Shown: positions 8,089 to 20,709 of the stretch, in pieces
Numbering within the stretch: position 1 is the stretch's first letter
How the letters are laid out: the number at the start of each line of letters is the position of its first letter
Source: Mycobacterium sp. HUMS_12744610
GTDB lineage: Bacteria; Actinomycetota; Actinomycetes; Mycobacteriales; Mycobacteriaceae
Direction of reading: 5' to 3'
Assembly: GCF_041206865.1 (NCBI RefSeq)
Contig: NZ_JBGEDP010000001.1
Coordinates: 3,534,001 to 3,598,000 of the forward strand
DNA: 64,000 nt
Position numbers and translations under genes: made by a program
The notes under the pieces: model-generated
Database searches by the model: none
The model's input: only the letters and a program-made list of their open reading frames with translations
What the model was told of the DNA's origin: nothing

Positions 8089-11000
8089 TCAGAGATCGAT
8101 GACCGGGCTCACCGCGGGAACTTCTTCGACCGCGCTGACATCCCCGCTCAACCACCGACTCAGGTGCCCGACGGACAGCGCCTCGAACAGGGTCCGCACC
8201 GGGAGGTCGGTGTCGAGCGCCGCGTTGATCGCGGCGATCGCCCGCATCGCGGAAATCGAATCCCCGCCCAGGTCGAAAAACGACTCGTCGGTGCCGACGC
8301 GGTCCAAACCCAGCACGTGGGCATAGATCCCTGCCAGGATCTGCTCGACCAGGGTGGCCGGCGCGCGGTAACCACCACCGTTGTGGTGGATCCCGGATTC
8401 CGCTGGTGCCGCGGCCGCCGGCTGGGCCGCTGTCGACCCGTTGCCGTTCCCGTTCGTACGGGCGTGCCTGCCGCCGGCTTCCACCTCCATCGACGGCAGC
8501 GGCCGCGCCGGGTCGTCGGTCATGGCCACCAGCACCTGCTCGAATCGCTCGATCAGGGCTGCGATGCCGGCGGCGTCGAACACGTCCGCGCGGTATTGGA
8601 CGTGAAGCTCCAGTTCGCGGCCCGGCAGGGCCTGGACCGTCAGTGGGTAGTGGTAGTAGTCGCGGTTGGTCATCGCGGTGATGGCCAGCCCGTCCTCGCT
8701 CGACAACGCGGCGGCGTCGGTGGGGTAGTTCTCGTAGACGAAGACGGTGTCGAACAGTTTGTGGTGACCGCTGACGCGGTGAATCTCGCTGAGCCCCAGG
8801 TGCTGGTGCTCGAATGTCTGGTTGTAGGCGCTTTGCAGCTGGTCGAGCAGATCGGCGGTGGTGGTGGCCGGCGTGACGCTCGCCCGCACCGGCACGGTGT
8901 TGATCAACAGGCCCACCATAGAGTCCGCTCCGCTCACGTCGGCGGGCCGCCCCGCGACCACGGCGCCGAAGGCGACGTCGTGCCGGCCGGTCATCCCCAT
9001 CAGCAGCTGCGCCCAGGCGCCCTGCAGCACGGTGCTGACGGTGGTGTGGCGCGAGCGCGCCAGTTCGTTGACGGCCCGGGTGGTCTGCTCGGGAACCCGG
9101 AACGAGGCAACGCCTCGCCGCCCCAGCCCGAAACGGTCCGCCGGGCCGACCAGCGTGGGGGTGTCGAAGCCGGCGAGCATCTCACGCCACACCGCGCGGG
9201 CGGCGGCGCGGTCCCGGCCGGCCAGCCAGGTGAGATACCTGCGATAGGGCGCAGCCGCGGGAAGCCACTGCCCGTAGTAGCCGGCGAACAACTCCCCCAG
9301 CAGTATCGGCAGCGACCAGCCGTCCAGCACGATGTGGTGATTCGTCAGCACGAACCGGTGTTGATCTGCCGCGGTCCGGATCAACACCGCTCGGAATGCC
9401 GGCTGGTCTGCCAGGTCGTAGACCGCGGCGCGTTCGGCGGCGCACATCTGCTGGATCTGCTGCTCGACTTCGGATCCGTTCGAGCCGTCGACGACGATGT
9501 ATTGCCAGGGCACCACCGGATCGGCGGGGATGATCTGCACCGGTTCGTCGAACTGCGTGCAGAACCGGGCCACCAGGTTCGGATGCCGGTTGACCACCGT
9601 CTGCACGGCGGTGCGCAGGCGGTGCTGATCGAGCCGGCCGCTCAAGGCGATATCGAGTTGCACCGCATACACGTGGTCGCCACCGCGCGCGGTGCCGGCA
9701 TGGAACAGCAGCCCCCGCTGCAAGGGGGTCAGCGGCAGCACGTCGGCGATGCGATAGCGCCGCGCGAGCTCGTCGATCTGCTGCTGGCTCAGGCGGGCGG
9801 GCAGGACGTCCGAGGGCGTCAACCCGCCTCCGCCGCCGCGGACATGCGCGCAGATTCCGGCCAGGGCCTCGAACCACAACCGGCTCAACTGGCCGACCTG
9901 CGCGTGGTCCAGGGCCGAGCGCGCCCACATCCAGCCGGCGCGCAACTGCGGCCCCGCGTCGGTGTCCACCGTGCCCGCGTTGAGCTCGACCGTGTGCATC
10001 AGCGGCATCGGGACGGCCGCGGCGATGCCGGCAACCGACCCGCTGTCCCGCGAAATCTGCCACACGTCACTGGACACCTCGGCCGCCGCACCCAGGCGGC
10101 CCAGATAGTTGAACCCGATCGGCGGATCGGACCCACCCAAATCGACATCGGGATTCAGGTAGCGCAGCAGGCCGTAGGTCAGACCGTCCGGCAGCGCCCG
10201 GAGTTGCTCCTTGGCGTCTTTGATCACCGCCCCCAACGCGGCATCGCCGGCCACCACCTGCGCCCAGTCCAGCCCACCCACGTTCAAGGCCACCGGGTAT
10301 TTCGCGGTGAACCAACCCACCGTGCGCGACAGGTCCACGTGTTCTTTCGAGGCGGCGAAGTGCTCGTCGCGACCGTGGCCCTCCACGTCGATACCGACAG
10401 GCCCGCCGGTGCCCACGAACTCGGCCACCGCGACCGCGAAGGCGATCAGCAGAATGTCGTGGATTCCGGCGTGGAACGCCGCCGGCACCTCACCGAGCAG
10501 CATGCGCGTGGTCTCGGTGTCCAGATCCACCGACAGGTTCCCGGCGGCGGCGAACGTATCCACCGCGGGGCGCACCGCCGGCAGCGCCGCCGGGCTCGCC
10601 GCCACCTGCCGCCAGGTGTGCGCCTGCTCCACGACTTCCGGGTCGCATGCGTGCTCGGCCAGCAGCGACGCCCACCGCGCGAACGACGTCCCGCCCGCCG
10701 GCAACACCACCTGCTGGCCCGCGCGGAGCTGGGCCCAGGCCAGGTTGAGGTCCTCCAGCAGGATCCGCCACGACACGCCGTCGACGGCCAGGTGGTGAAC
10801 GATCAGCAGCAACTGACCCGTGGAGGCCACCCACAGCCCGCTCAGCATCACCCCGGCCGCCGGGTTCAACCGCGACCGCGCCTCGACCACCGCCGCATCG
10901 GTCAACGCCTCGACCGCCTGCAGGCACCCGCGGGCGTCCACCGAGCCTACCTCCGGCACGGTCAACGACCAGCCCCCGGCATCCTCGTCGACGCGCAGGC

Positions 11001-14000
11001 GCAGCATCGCGTGCCGATCCAGCACGGCCTGCAACAGCGCCACCACATCGTGCTCGGTCACCCCAGCGGGAGCTTGCACCAGCACCGTCTGGTTGAACTG
11101 GTCGACCGGGCCGTCGACGCCGTGCAGCCAGCACATGATCGGGGTGGCCACCACGGATCCCACGCCCTCGTCGATCACATCGGCGTCGTCGTCGGCGACC
11201 CCGGCCACCCGGGCCAGCCGGGCCACGGTCTGCTCGACGAAGATGTCACGCGGCCGGCACACCACACCGGCCGCGCGCGCCCGCGCGACCACCTGCATCG
11301 ACAGGATGCTGTCCCCGCCCAGCTCGAAGAACGACTCGTCAACCCCGACCCGCTCGAGCCCCAGCACCTGGGCGTAGATGCCGGCCAGGATCTCCTCCAC
11401 CGCACTGGCGGGGGCGCGGTAGTGGTCGACGTCCTGGTACTCCGGCGCCGGCAGGGCGCGGGTGTCGAGTTTGCCGTTGACGGTCAGCGGCAGCGCATCG
11501 ATGACCACCACCGCGGCCGGCACCATGTAGGCGGGCAGCCGCTCGGCCAGCACGGCACGCGCGCTGACCGGCTCGACGGCCCCGGTCACATAGCCCACCA
11601 GACGCTTGTCCCCGGGGCGGTCCTCGCGGGCGATCACCACCGCCTGCTGCACGCCCTCCAGGCAGGCCAACGCCGCCTGCACCTCACCGAGCTCGATGCG
11701 GTACCCGCGGATCTTGACCTGCTCGTCGGCGCGCCCCACATACCGCAGCTGCCCGTCGGCGCCCCACCACATCAGGTCCCCGGTGCGGTACATGCGCGCC
11801 CCGGGCTCCCCGAACGGGCACGCCACGAACCGCGTCGCAGTCAGGCCGGCCCGGCCCACATAACCGTTCGCCACGCCCGCCCCGGCCACGTACAACTCCC
11901 CCACCACGCCGACCGGCACCTGCCGCAGATGCCCATCGAGGACGAAGAAGCCCAGATGGGCCAGCGGCACCCCGATGGGGCTCACCGTGCTGTCGACATC
12001 GGTGGCCAGAATCTCCCGGAACGAGGCGTGCACCGTCGTCTCGGTGATCCCGTACATGTTGATCAGCCGCGGCGATTGCGGATGCTTGTGCAACCATGCC
12101 GCAAGGCGCTGGGGCTCGAGGGCTTCACCGCCGAACACCACGGCCTGCAGGGACAGCTGCTCTGCCGAGTCGGGTTGTGCCGCATCGGCGGTCTGTAACG
12201 CATAGAACGCCGACGGGGTCTGGCTCAACACGCCGACGCGTTCGGCGACCAGCAGGGCGTGCAGGTCGTCCGGCGAGCGCACCACCGCATCCGGCACCAC
12301 GACCACCCGGCCGCCGTAGAGCAGCGCGCCCCAGATCTCCCACACCGAGAAGTCGAACGCCAACGAATGGCACTGCGACCACACCCGACCCGTCAACCCG
12401 AGGTCGCCGTCGAGGGTCTCCAGCAACTGGGTCACGTTGCGGTGCGGGATCGCCACCCCCTTGGGCCTGCCGGTGGTGCCGGAGGTGTAGATGAGGTAGG
12501 CGACGTCGTCGGGAGCCGGCCCGGGCGGTGCGGTGCAGGGTTGGCTGTCGACGGCAGGGTCGTCGACGTCGATCACCATCAGTTCACGTCCGCCGAGCCG
12601 ATCCAGAAGCCCGGTGGTGGTGATCGCGGCGACCGGCGCGGCATCGCCGAGGACGAACTCCATCCGGGCCGCCGGCACCGACGGGTCGACCGGCACATAG
12701 GCGGCCCCGGTCTTGGCCACCGCGAGCATCGCCACGATCGCCTGCGCCGAACGCGGCAACAGCAGCGCCACCCGCTGCCCCGGCTCCACCCCCTGACCGG
12801 CCAGCAGCTGCGCCAACCGATTCGACGCCTCGTCGAGCTCACGATAGGTCAGCGAGTGGCCCTCGAAGGTGACCGCCACCGCGTCCGGGGTGCGGGCCGC
12901 CTGCGCGGCGAACACCGCCGGAATCGACCCCGTCGTCGCCGGCCGGGCCAGCACCGCCCTGTTACCCCACTCGGCGAGCCGGGCGTGCTCGTCCTCGGTG
13001 AGCACGTCCACCGACGACAACCGCCGCCCCGGGTCCGCCGTCATCGCCATCAGCACCCGCTCGAACCGCGCGACCAGGCTGCGGATGGTTGTTTCGTCGA
13101 ACACGTCGGTGCGGAATTCCACCAACCCGCCGATGCCGGCGGGCTCGCCGGCCTCGTTCCAGCGGTCGGCCAGGTTGAACGTCAGGTCCATGCGGGCGGT
13201 GTGGGTGTCCACCGGCAGCGGGGTGACCTGCAGGTCGCCCAGGGCGAGCCCGGCGGCGTCGGTGTCCTGCCAGGCGAAGTTCTGCCAGGCGAGCATCACC
13301 TGCACCAGCGGGTGATGGGTCAGGCTCCGGGTCGGCTTGAGCCGCTCCACGAGCACCTCGAAGGGCACGTCCTGGTGCTCGTAGGCGGCCAGGCTGCGCC
13401 GGCGCACCTGGGCCAGCAACTCCGCGACGCTGGGGTCACCGGCCAGGTCGACCCGCAACACGAGGGTGTTGACGAAAAAGCCCACCAGCTCGTCGAGGGC
13501 GGCGTCGCCGCGCCCGGCGATCGGGAATCCAACCGCCACCTCGCTGCTGGCGCTGAGGCCCGACAGCAGGGCCGCCAGGGCGGCCTGCAGCACCATGAAG
13601 CTGGTCGCGTTGTGCTCGCGGGCCACCCGGGCGACCCGTTGCTGCAGCTCGGCCGGCCATTCCAGCGCCAGGGTGGCGCCGCGGTAGTCCGCGACCGGCG
13701 GGTATGGCCGATCGGTGGGCAGCTGGAGGTGCTCGGGCATGCCGGCCAGGGCATCCTCCCAGTAAGCCAGCTGCGCGGCGATGCGGCTGCCCTCGTCGCC
13801 CAGGTCCCCCAGCTGCGCGCGCTGCCACAGCGTGTAGTCGACGTACTGCACCGTCAAATCGGCCCAGTCGGGGGCCTGCCCCGCGCACCGGCTGACGTAG
13901 GCGACCCCGAGGTCGTTGACCAGCGGGGTGATCGACCAGCCGTCGGCGGCGATGTGGTGCACCACCGACACGTACACGTAGTCGTCGTCGGCGACGCGGA

Positions 14001-17000
14001 ACAGCCTCGCCCGCATCGGGATCTCGCTCGCCAGGTCGAACGGGTAACTCGCCACGGCGTCGATGGCCTCGGAGAGTTGGCTTTCCGACCATCCGGTGGC
14101 ATCCACGACGGTCCAGCCGAAGTCGGCCCGCTCGGCGGGCACCACCAGCTGGCGCGGTATCCCCTCGATCGCCGGGAACATCGTGCGCAGACTTTCCTGC
14201 CGGGCCACCACGTCGGCCAGCGCCGCACCCAGCGCGTCGGCGTCCAGGTGCCCGCTCAGCCGCAGCGCCACCGGCAGGTTGTAGATCGGTGAGGGGCCCT
14301 GGAACTGGTCGATGAACCACAACCGGTTCTGGGCGAACGACAACGGCACCACCGCGGGCCGCTGGACGGCCTTCAGCGGCGCCAGCCGGCCCTCGACGCC
14401 TCCGATGCGGGGCGCCAGCTGGGCGATCGTGGGTGCCTCGAACACGGTGCGCACCGCCAGGCCGGCGTCCAGGGCGGTGTTGACGGCGGCGACCAGGCGC
14501 ATCGCCGACAGTGAGTCCCCGCCCAGATCGAAGAACGAGTCGTCCACCCCAACCAGCCGGGGCGGCTCGACCCCCAGCACCTGGGCGTAGATGCCGGTGA
14601 GGATCTCCTCGGTGAGGGTGGTCGGCGCGCGGTATGCGCCGCTGTCCTGGTAGTCCGGTGCCGGCAACGCCCGTTTATCGAGCTTGCCGCCGACCGTCAA
14701 CGGCAGCGCGTCCAACGCCACGACGGCGGCGGGAACCATGTAGGGAGGTAGGCGCTCGGCCAGCGCTGCGCGCAGCTTGGCCGGCTCGGCGGTCCCGGTG
14801 ACGTACCCCACCAGCCGCTTGTCGCCGGGGCGGTCCTCGCGGGCGATGACCGCCGCCTGAGCGACCCCGTCCAGCGCCGCCAGTACCGCCTGGACCTCCC
14901 CGGGCTCGATGCGATAGCCGCGGATCTTGACCTGCTCGTCGGCGCGTCCGAGATACTGCAGCTGGTCGTCGGGGCGCCACCGCACCAGGTCCCCGGTGCG
15001 GTACATGCGCGTGCCGGGCGCGCCGAAGGGCGAGGCCACGAAACGCGATGCGGTCAAATCGGCCCGACCGAGGTATCCGACGCCCACGCCGCGGCCCGCC
15101 ACGTACAGCTCACCGACCACGCCCGCCGGCACCGGCCGCAACGAATCGTCGAGGACGAACAGCGCCGTGGTCGGCACCGGCGAGCCGATCGGCGCCGCGC
15201 CCGCCCCGACGGTGTCCGCCTGTAACGGCGCGCTCATCGACGCGTACACCGTGGCCTCGGTGGGCCCGTAGGCGTTGATCACCACCCGCCCGGGCGCCCA
15301 CTGGTCCACCACCTCGGCCGAGCACGCCTCGCCGCCGAGCAGCAACGCCACCGACTCCAACCCGTCCGGGTCGAGCGCAGTCACCGCCGAAGGAGTCTGG
15401 GTGAGCACGTTGACCTGTTCGCGCACCAGCAGGGCCTGGAAGTCGTCCGGCGAGCCGACGACGCAATCGGGCACCACCACCAGCCGCCCGCCGCCCAGCA
15501 GCGCGGCCCAGATCTCCCACACCGAGAAGTCGAAGGCATACGAGTGGCACTGCGTCCACACCTGCGACGCGGGCAGGTGGGCGGGGGTCGACTCCGCCAG
15601 GTGGGCCAGGTTGTGGTGGGCGATGGCCACGCCCTTGGGCCTGCCGGTGGTGCCCGAGGTGTAGATGAGGTAGGCGATGTCATCGGGGGCTGGCGCCGGC
15701 AGCGCGGTGCTGGGGTGGCGCGCGACGGCGGGGTCCTCGACGTCGATGACGGTCAGGTCGCAGCCGTCCAGCCGGTCGGCCAGACCGGCCGAGGTGACCG
15801 CGGCCGTCGGGGCGGCATCGGCGATCAGGAACGCGATCCGGGCGTCGGGCAGCGCCGGGTCGATCGCCAGGTAGGCGGCCCCGGTCTTCAGCACGGCCAG
15901 CATGGCCACGACGGCCCGGGCCGAACGCTCCAGCAGCAGCGCCACCCGCGCGCCCGGGCCGACGTCGTATCCGATCAGCAGGTGCGCGAGCCGGTTCGCC
16001 GCCTCGTCGAGTTCCCGGTAGGTCAGGGACGCGTCCGGGGAGCTGACCGCCACGGCGTGCGGGGCGCGGGCCACCTGCGCGGCGAACAACGCCGGTACCG
16101 ACGCCGCGGCCGGCGCGAGCCCGGTCAGCAGCGCGCGGTTGCCCACCGCGTCGAGCCGGGCGCGCTCGGCATCGTCGAGCACATCGATCGACGACAGCCG
16201 CCGTCGCGGGTCGGCGGTCATGGCCACCAGCACCCGCCGGAAGCGCTCGAGCAGCGTCTCGATGCTGGCCGCGTCGAACACGTCGGTGCGGAATTCGACG
16301 CCGCCCCAGATGCCGGCGGGCTCACCGGCCTCGCTCCAGCGTTCGGCCAGGGAGAACGACAGGTCCATGCGGGCGGTGCGGGTGTCCAACGGCAGCGGGG
16401 TGACCTGCAGGTCGCCCAGGGCCAACCCGCCGGCGGGCTCGCCGGCACCGTTGGCCTGCCAGTTCTGCCAGCCCAGCATCACCTGCACCAGCGGGTGATG
16501 GGTCAGGCTCCGGGTCGGGTTGAGCCGCTCCACCAGCACCTCGAAGGGCACGTCCTGGTGCTCGTAGGCGGCCAGGCTGCGTCCCCGCACCTGGGCCAGC
16601 AACTCCGCGACGCTGGGGTCACCGGCCAGGTCGACCCGCAACACCAGGGTGTTGACGAAAAAGCCCACCAGCTCGTCGAGCGCGGCGTCGCCGCGCCCGG
16701 CGATCGGGAATCCGACCGCCACCTCGCTGCTGGCGCTGATCTTCGACAGCAGCACCGCCAACGCGGCCTGCACCACCATGAAGGTGGTCGCCTTGTGCTC
16801 GCGGGCCACCCGGGCGACCTGCTGCTGCAGCTCGGCCGGCCATTCGACCAGCACGCTGGCGCCGCGGTAGTCGGCGACCGGCGGGTAGGGCCGGTCGGTG
16901 GGCAGCTGCAGGTGCTCGGGCATGCCGGCCAGGGCCTGCTCCCAGTAGGCCAGCTGTGCGGCGATGCGGCTGTCCTCATCGCTGAGGTCGCCCAGCTGCG

Positions 17001-20000
17001 CGCGCTGCCACAGCGTGTAGTCGACATACTGTACGGCCAGCGGCTCCCAGCCGGAGGCCTGCCCCGCGGAGCGGCTGGCGTAGGCCACCCCGAGGTCGTG
17101 GACCAGCGGGGTGATCGACGACCCGTCGGCGGCGATGTGGTGCACCACCGACACCAGCACGTGCTCGTCGTCGGCGACGCGGAACAGCCGCGCTCGCATC
17201 GGGACCTCGGTCGCCAGGTCGAACGGGTGACTCGCCACGGCGTCGATGGCCTCGGCCAGTTGGCTCTCCGTCCAGCCTGCGGCGTCCACGACGGCCCAGC
17301 CGAAGTCGGCACGCTCGGCGGGCACCACCAGCTGGCGCGGCACCCCTTCGTGCGCGGCGAACAGCGTGCGCAGGGTCTCCTGGCGGGCCACCACGTCGGC
17401 CAGCGCCGCGCCCAGCGCGTCGGCGTCCAGGTGCCCGCTCAGCCGCAGCGCCACCGCCATGTTGTAGATCGGTGAGGGGCCCTGGAACTGGTCGATGAAC
17501 CACAACCGGCTCTGGGCGAACGACAACGGCACCACCGCGGGCCGCTCGACGGCCGCCAGCGGCGCCAGCCGGCCCTCGTCGCGCCCGATGCGCGGCGCCA
17601 ACTGCGCGATCGTGGGCGCCTCGAACAACGCGCCCACCGACAGGCCGGCGTCCAGGGCGGTGTTGACCGCGGCGATCAGGCGCATCGCCGACAGCGAATC
17701 ACCGCCCAGGTCGAAGAACGAGTCGTCCACTCCGACCAGCCGGGGCGGCTCCACCCCCAGCACCTGGGCGTAGACCCCGGCCAGGATCTCCTCGACCGCG
17801 GTGGACGGTGCGCGGTAGTGACCGCCGTCCTGGTATTCGGGCGCGGGAAGGGCGCGTTTGTCGAGTTTGCCGTTGACCGTCAACGGCAGCGCGTCGACGA
17901 CCACCACCGCGGCCGGCACCATGTAGGCGGGCAGCCGCTCGGCGAGGGTGGCGCGCAGCGCGGCCGGGTCCGCGGTGCCGGTGACATACCCCACCAGGCG
18001 CTTGTCGCCGGGGTGGTCCTCGCGCACGATGACCGCCGCGTGTTGCACGCCGTCCAGGCCGGCCAACGCCGCCTGGATCTCACCGAGCTCGATGCGATAC
18101 CCGCGGATCTTGACCTGCTCGTCGGTGCGCCCCACGTAGCGCAACTGCCCGTCGGCGCCCCACCAGACCAGGTCCCCGGTGCGATACATGCGGGCCCCGG
18201 GCTCGCCGAAGGGGCAGGCCACGAACCGCGTCGCCGACAGGGCGGCCCGGCCCACGTACCCGGCGGCCACCCCCGCCCCGGCCACATACAGCTCCCCGAC
18301 GACCCCGGCCGGCACCGGCCGCAACCACCCGTCGAGTACGAAGAAGCCGAGATGGGCCAGCGGCACCCCGATGGGGCTCACCGTGCTGTCCACGTCGGCG
18401 GGCAGGATCTCCCGGAACGAGGCGTGCACCGTCGTCTCGGTGATCCCGTACATGTTGATCAGTCGCGGCGAGTCGGGGTGGTTGGTGAACCACGCCGCAA
18501 GGCGCTGCGGCTCGAGGGCCTCACCGCCGAACACCACGGCCCGCAGCGCGAGCTGCTCCGCCGACTCGGGTGATGCCGCATCGGCCCTCTGCAGCGCGTA
18601 GAACGCCGACGGGGTCTGGCTGAGCATGCTGACGCGCTCCGCGACCAGCAGCGCGTGCAGGTCTTCCGCGGAGCGCACCACCGGGTCGGGCACGATCACC
18701 ACCCGGCCGCCGTAGAGCAGCGCGCCGAAGATCTCCCACACCGAGAAGTCGAACGCCATGGAGTGGCACTGCGACCACACCTGCCCCGCCAGGCCCAGGT
18801 CGTCGTCCAGGGTCTCGAGCAACTGGGTCACGTTGCGGTGGGGTATGGCCACCCCCTTCGGGGTGCCGGTGGTGCCCGAGGTGTAGATCAGGTAAGCGAT
18901 GTCGTCGGGGGCCGGCGCCGGCGGTGCGATACCGGGCCGACCGTCGACGGCGGGGTCCACGAGATCGTCGGCGTCATCGACGTCATCGACTTCGAGGACC
19001 CACATTTCGCGCCCGTCCAACCGCGGACGCAACTCACATGTGGTGATCGCGGCGGCGGGCGCGGCATCGCCGAGCACGAAGCCCATCCGCGCCTCCGGCA
19101 CCGACGGGTCGATCGGCACATAGGCCGCCCCCGATTTGAGCACCCCCATGATCGCCACGACCGCCTCGGCCGAACGCGGCAGCAGCAACGCCACCCGCTG
19201 CCCGGGCCCGACGCCCCGCGCGGCCAGCAGGTGCGCCCACCGGTTGGCCGCCTCATCCAGCTCCCGGTAGGTCATGGACCGGCCGTCGCAGGTCACCGCC
19301 ACCGCGTCGGGTGTGCGCGCCGCCTGCGTGGCGAAGACCGCCGGAATCGACGGGGTCGCCACCGGCCGGCTCAACGCCGCGCGGTTGCCCCAGCCGTCCA
19401 GCCGGGCGTGCTCGGCCTCGTCCAGCAGATCCAGCGACGACAACCGTCGCCGTGGGTCGGCGGTCATCGCGACCAACACCCGCTGAAAACGCGCGACCAG
19501 CGTCTCGATGTCGCCGGCGTCGAACACGTCGGTGTCGAATTCGACGCGCAGGCTCAGTTCGCTGCCCGGCATCGCCTGGATGGCCAGGGGGTAGTGGTTG
19601 TATTCGCGATGGGTGAACTCGGTGACGGCCAACCCGTCTTTGCCCGACATCGCCGCGGTGTCCAGCGGGTAGTTCTCGTAGACGAAGAAGGTGTCGAACA
19701 GCTGGTCCTGGCCGGCGATCCGGTGAATCTCGCTGAGCGCCAGGTGCTGGTGGTCGAGGGTGTGGTTGTGGGCGTTGTGCAGCTGCTCGATCAGGTCTGC
19801 GGAGGTGGTGGTCGCCGCGGCGAGGTTGGCCCGCACCGGCACCGTGTTGATGAACAGGCCGACCATCGACTCCGCGCCGACCACTTCGGCGGGCCGGCCC
19901 GAGACCGTCGTGCCGAAGGCGACATCACGCTGACCGGTCAGCCACGTCAGCACCTGCGCGAACGCGGCCTGCAGCACGGTGTTGACGGTGGCGTGGCTCG

Positions 20001-20709
20001 AGCGCGCCAACTCGTTGAGGGCCCGGGTGGTCTGCTCGGGCACCCGGAACGAGGCAACACCTCGCGGGCCGAGGCCCGGGCGGCCCGGCGGACCCACCAG
20101 CGTGGGGGTGGCGAAGCCGGACAACGCCTCGCCCCACGCCGCGCGGGCCGCGTCGAGGTCGCGGCCGGCCAGCCAGGCGACAAACCGGCGATACGGGACC
20201 GCCGCGGGCAGCCACTGGCCGTCATAGCTGGCGAATATCTCTCCGAGCAGGATCGGCAGCGACCAGCCGTCCAGCACGATGTGGTGATTGGTCAGCACCA
20301 GCCGGTGCTGACTTTCCGCGGTGCGAATCAGAGCCGCCCGGAAGGCCGGCTGGTGGGCGACGTCGCAGACGGCAGCGCGTTCCTCGGCGCACAGCTGCCG
20401 GATCTGCTCGTCGACATCCGCGAGGTCGTGGCCGTCGGCGCTGAGGTCGACATACCGCCACGGCACCACCGGATCGGCCGGGATGATCTGCATCGGCACG
20501 TCGAACCTGTCCGCGAATCGCGCCGCCAGGTTCGGATGCCGGGTGACCACCTTGTGCACCGCATCGCGCAGCCGGTGCTGGTCGAGCCGGCCGCTCAACG
20601 TGATGTCGAGCTGCACCGCATACACGTCGTCGCCGCCCTGCGCGGTGCTGGCGTGAAACAGCAGCCCCTGCTGCAGGGGGGTCAACGGCAGAACGTCAGC
20701 TATCCGCAT
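8089..20709 (-). CDS. Non-ribosomal peptide synthetase 2: C-A-T-C-A-T-C-A-T-E-C-T
   Basis: 4206 residues, ATG 20709, overlapping the stop of NRPS-1 by 14 bp. Domains (approximate residues): C1 1-430, A1 450-960, T1 ~1004, C2 1050-1490, A2 1510-2020, T2 ~2065, C3 2110-2550, A3 2570-3080, T3 ~3133, E 3165-3600, C4 3650-4080, T4 ~4150. All C domains keep HHxxxDG and all T domains GGDS. A1 and A3 read as DFWSVGMVHK, close to the threonine code DFWNIGMVHK; A2 reads DFWTLGAVYK, which I cannot assign firmly. C1 and C4 share the PLTPLQxGLLFH start and both follow E domains, as expected for D-accepting C domains; C2 and C3 are the other subtype. The protein ends after T4 with VSPVIDL: no thioesterase, no reductase, and no A domain for the last module. 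Epimerised threonine would be D-allo-threonine. Confidence 0.93.
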   Translation of the reverse strand: MRIADVLPLTPLQQGLLFHASTAQGGDDVYAVQLDITLSGRLDQHRLRDAVHKVVTRHPNLAARFADRFDVPMQIIPADPVVPWRYVDLSADGHDLADVDEQIRQLCAEERAAVCDVAHQPAFRAALIRTAESQHRLVLTNHHIVLDGWSLPILLGEIFASYDGQWLPAAVPYRRFVAWLAGRDLDAARAAWGEALSGFATPTLVGPPGRPGLGPRGVASFRVPEQTTRALNELARSSHATVNTVLQAAFAQVLTWLTGQRDVAFGTTVSGRPAEVVGAESMVGLFINTVPVRANLAAATTTSADLIEQLHNAHNHTLDHQHLALSEIHRIAGQDQLFDTFFVYENYPLDTAAMSGKDGLAVTEFTHREYNHYPLAIQAMPGSELSLRVEFDTDVFDAGDIETLVARFQRVLVAMTADPRRRLSSLDLLDEAEHARLDGWGNRAALSRPVATPSIPAVFATQAARTPDAVAVTCDGRSMTYRELDEAANRWAHLLAARGVGPGQRVALLLPRSAEAVVAIMGVLKSGAAYVPIDPSVPEARMGFVLGDAAPAAAITTCELRPRLDGREMWVLEVDDVDDADDLVDPAVDGRPGIAPPAPAPDDIAYLIYTSGTTGTPKGVAIPHRNVTQLLETLDDDLGLAGQVWSQCHSMAFDFSVWEIFGALLYGGRVVIVPDPVVRSAEDLHALLVAERVSMLSQTPSAFYALQRADAASPESAEQLALRAVVFGGEALEPQRLAAWFTNHPDSPRLINMYGITETTVHASFREILPADVDSTVSPIGVPLAHLGFFVLDGWLRPVPAGVVGELYVAGAGVAAGYVGRAALSATRFVACPFGEPGARMYRTGDLVWWGADGQLRYVGRTDEQVKIRGYRIELGEIQAALAGLDGVQHAAVIVREDHPGDKRLVGYVTGTADPAALRATLAERLPAYMVPAAVVVVDALPLTVNGKLDKRALPAPEYQDGGHYRAPSTAVEEILAGVYAQVLGVEPPRLVGVDDSFFDLGGDSLSAMRLIAAVNTALDAGLSVGALFEAPTIAQLAPRIGRDEGRLAPLAAVERPAVVPLSFAQSRLWFIDQFQGPSPIYNMAVALRLSGHLDADALGAALADVVARQETLRTLFAAHEGVPRQLVVPAERADFGWAVVDAAGWTESQLAEAIDAVASHPFDLATEVPMRARLFRVADDEHVLVSVVHHIAADGSSITPLVHDLGVAYASRSAGQASGWEPLAVQYVDYTLWQRAQLGDLSDEDSRIAAQLAYWEQALAGMPEHLQLPTDRPYPPVADYRGASVLVEWPAELQQQVARVAREHKATTFMVVQAALAVLLSKISASSEVAVGFPIAGRGDAALDELVGFFVNTLVLRVDLAGDPSVAELLAQVRGRSLAAYEHQDVPFEVLVERLNPTRSLTHHPLVQVMLGWQNWQANGAGEPAGGLALGDLQVTPLPLDTRTARMDLSFSLAERWSEAGEPAGIWGGVEFRTDVFDAASIETLLERFRRVLVAMTADPRRRLSSIDVLDDAERARLDAVGNRALLTGLAPAAASVPALFAAQVARAPHAVAVSSPDASLTYRELDEAANRLAHLLIGYDVGPGARVALLLERSARAVVAMLAVLKTGAAYLAIDPALPDARIAFLIADAAPTAAVTSAGLADRLDGCDLTVIDVEDPAVARHPSTALPAPAPDDIAYLIYTSGTTGRPKGVAIAHHNLAHLAESTPAHLPASQVWTQCHSYAFDFSVWEIWAALLGGGRLVVVPDCVVGSPDDFQALLVREQVNVLTQTPSAVTALDPDGLESVALLLGGEACSAEVVDQWAPGRVVINAYGPTEATVYASMSAPLQADTVGAGAAPIGSPVPTTALFVLDDSLRPVPAGVVGELYVAGRGVGVGYLGRADLTASRFVASPFGAPGTRMYRTGDLVRWRPDDQLQYLGRADEQVKIRGYRIEPGEVQAVLAALDGVAQAAVIAREDRPGDKRLVGYVTGTAEPAKLRAALAERLPPYMVPAAVVALDALPLTVGGKLDKRALPAPDYQDSGAYRAPTTLTEEILTGIYAQVLGVEPPRLVGVDDSFFDLGGDSLSAMRLVAAVNTALDAGLAVRTVFEAPTIAQLAPRIGGVEGRLAPLKAVQRPAVVPLSFAQNRLWFIDQFQGPSPIYNLPVALRLSGHLDADALGAALADVVARQESLRTMFPAIEGIPRQLVVPAERADFGWTVVDATGWSESQLSEAIDAVASYPFDLASEIPMRARLFRVADDDYVYVSVVHHIAADGWSITPLVNDLGVAYVSRCAGQAPDWADLTVQYVDYTLWQRAQLGDLGDEGSRIAAQLAYWEDALAGMPEHLQLPTDRPYPPVADYRGATLALEWPAELQQRVARVAREHNATSFMVLQAALAALLSGLSASSEVAVGFPIAGRGDAALDELVGFFVNTLVLRVDLAGDPSVAELLAQVRRRSLAAYEHQDVPFEVLVERLKPTRSLTHHPLVQVMLAWQNFAWQDTDAAGLALGDLQVTPLPVDTHTARMDLTFNLADRWNEAGEPAGIGGLVEFRTDVFDETTIRSLVARFERVLMAMTADPGRRLSSVDVLTEDEHARLAEWGNRAVLARPATTGSIPAVFAAQAARTPDAVAVTFEGHSLTYRELDEASNRLAQLLAGQGVEPGQRVALLLPRSAQAIVAMLAVAKTGAAYVPVDPSVPAARMEFVLGDAAPVAAITTTGLLDRLGGRELMVIDVDDPAVDSQPCTAPPGPAPDDVAYLIYTSGTTGRPKGVAIPHRNVTQLLETLDGDLGLTGRVWSQCHSLAFDFSVWEIWGALLYGGRVVVVPDAVVRSPDDLHALLVAERVGVLSQTPSAFYALQTADAAQPDSAEQLSLQAVVFGGEALEPQRLAAWLHKHPQSPRLINMYGITETTVHASFREILATDVDSTVSPIGVPLAHLGFFVLDGHLRQVPVGVVGELYVAGAGVANGYVGRAGLTATRFVACPFGEPGARMYRTGDLMWWGADGQLRYVGRADEQVKIRGYRIELGEVQAALACLEGVQQAVVIAREDRPGDKRLVGYVTGAVEPVSARAVLAERLPAYMVPAAVVVIDALPLTVNGKLDTRALPAPEYQDVDHYRAPASAVEEILAGIYAQVLGLERVGVDESFFELGGDSILSMQVVARARAAGVVCRPRDIFVEQTVARLARVAGVADDDADVIDEGVGSVVATPIMCWLHGVDGPVDQFNQTVLVQAPAGVTEHDVVALLQAVLDRHAMLRLRVDEDAGGWSLTVPEVGSVDARGCLQAVEALTDAAVVEARSRLNPAAGVMLSGLWVASTGQLLLIVHHLAVDGVSWRILLEDLNLAWAQLRAGQQVVLPAGGTSFARWASLLAEHACDPEVVEQAHTWRQVAASPAALPAVRPAVDTFAAAGNLSVDLDTETTRMLLGEVPAAFHAGIHDILLIAFAVAVAEFVGTGGPVGIDVEGHGRDEHFAASKEHVDLSRTVGWFTAKYPVALNVGGLDWAQVVAGDAALGAVIKDAKEQLRALPDGLTYGLLRYLNPDVDLGGSDPPIGFNYLGRLGAAAEVSSDVWQISRDSGSVAGIAAAVPMPLMHTVELNAGTVDTDAGPQLRAGWMWARSALDHAQVGQLSRLWFEALAGICAHVRGGGGGLTPSDVLPARLSQQQIDELARRYRIADVLPLTPLQRGLLFHAGTARGGDHVYAVQLDIALSGRLDQHRLRTAVQTVVNRHPNLVARFCTQFDEPVQIIPADPVVPWQYIVVDGSNGSEVEQQIQQMCAAERAAVYDLADQPAFRAVLIRTAADQHRFVLTNHHIVLDGWSLPILLGELFAGYYGQWLPAAAPYRRYLTWLAGRDRAAARAVWREMLAGFDTPTLVGPADRFGLGRRGVASFRVPEQTTRAVNELARSRHTTVSTVLQGAWAQLLMGMTGRHDVAFGAVVAGRPADVSGADSMVGLLINTVPVRASVTPATTTADLLDQLQSAYNQTFEHQHLGLSEIHRVSGHHKLFDTVFVYENYPTDAAALSSEDGLAITAMTNRDYYHYPLTVQALPGRELELHVQYRADVFDAAGIAALIERFEQVLVAMTDDPARPLPSMEVEAGGRHARTNGNGNGSTAAQPAAAAPAESGIHHNGGGYRAPATLVEQILAGIYAHVLGLDRVGTDESFFDLGGDSISAMRAIAAINAALDTDLPVRTLFEALSVGHLSRWLSGDVSAVEEVPAVSPVIDL

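Noticed and set aside
8085..8097. Palindrome GATCTC-A-GAGATC at the end of NRPS-2 as a terminator
   Set aside because: A one-base loop cannot fold as a hairpin and there is no T-run; it overlaps the stop codon by chance.
7894..12198. Very long plus-strand open frame (1434 codons) and similar ones opposite the NRPS genes
   Set aside because: Shadow of the minus-strand NRPS caused by high GC at third positions; composition is His/Arg/Gln-rich and no domain is visible.
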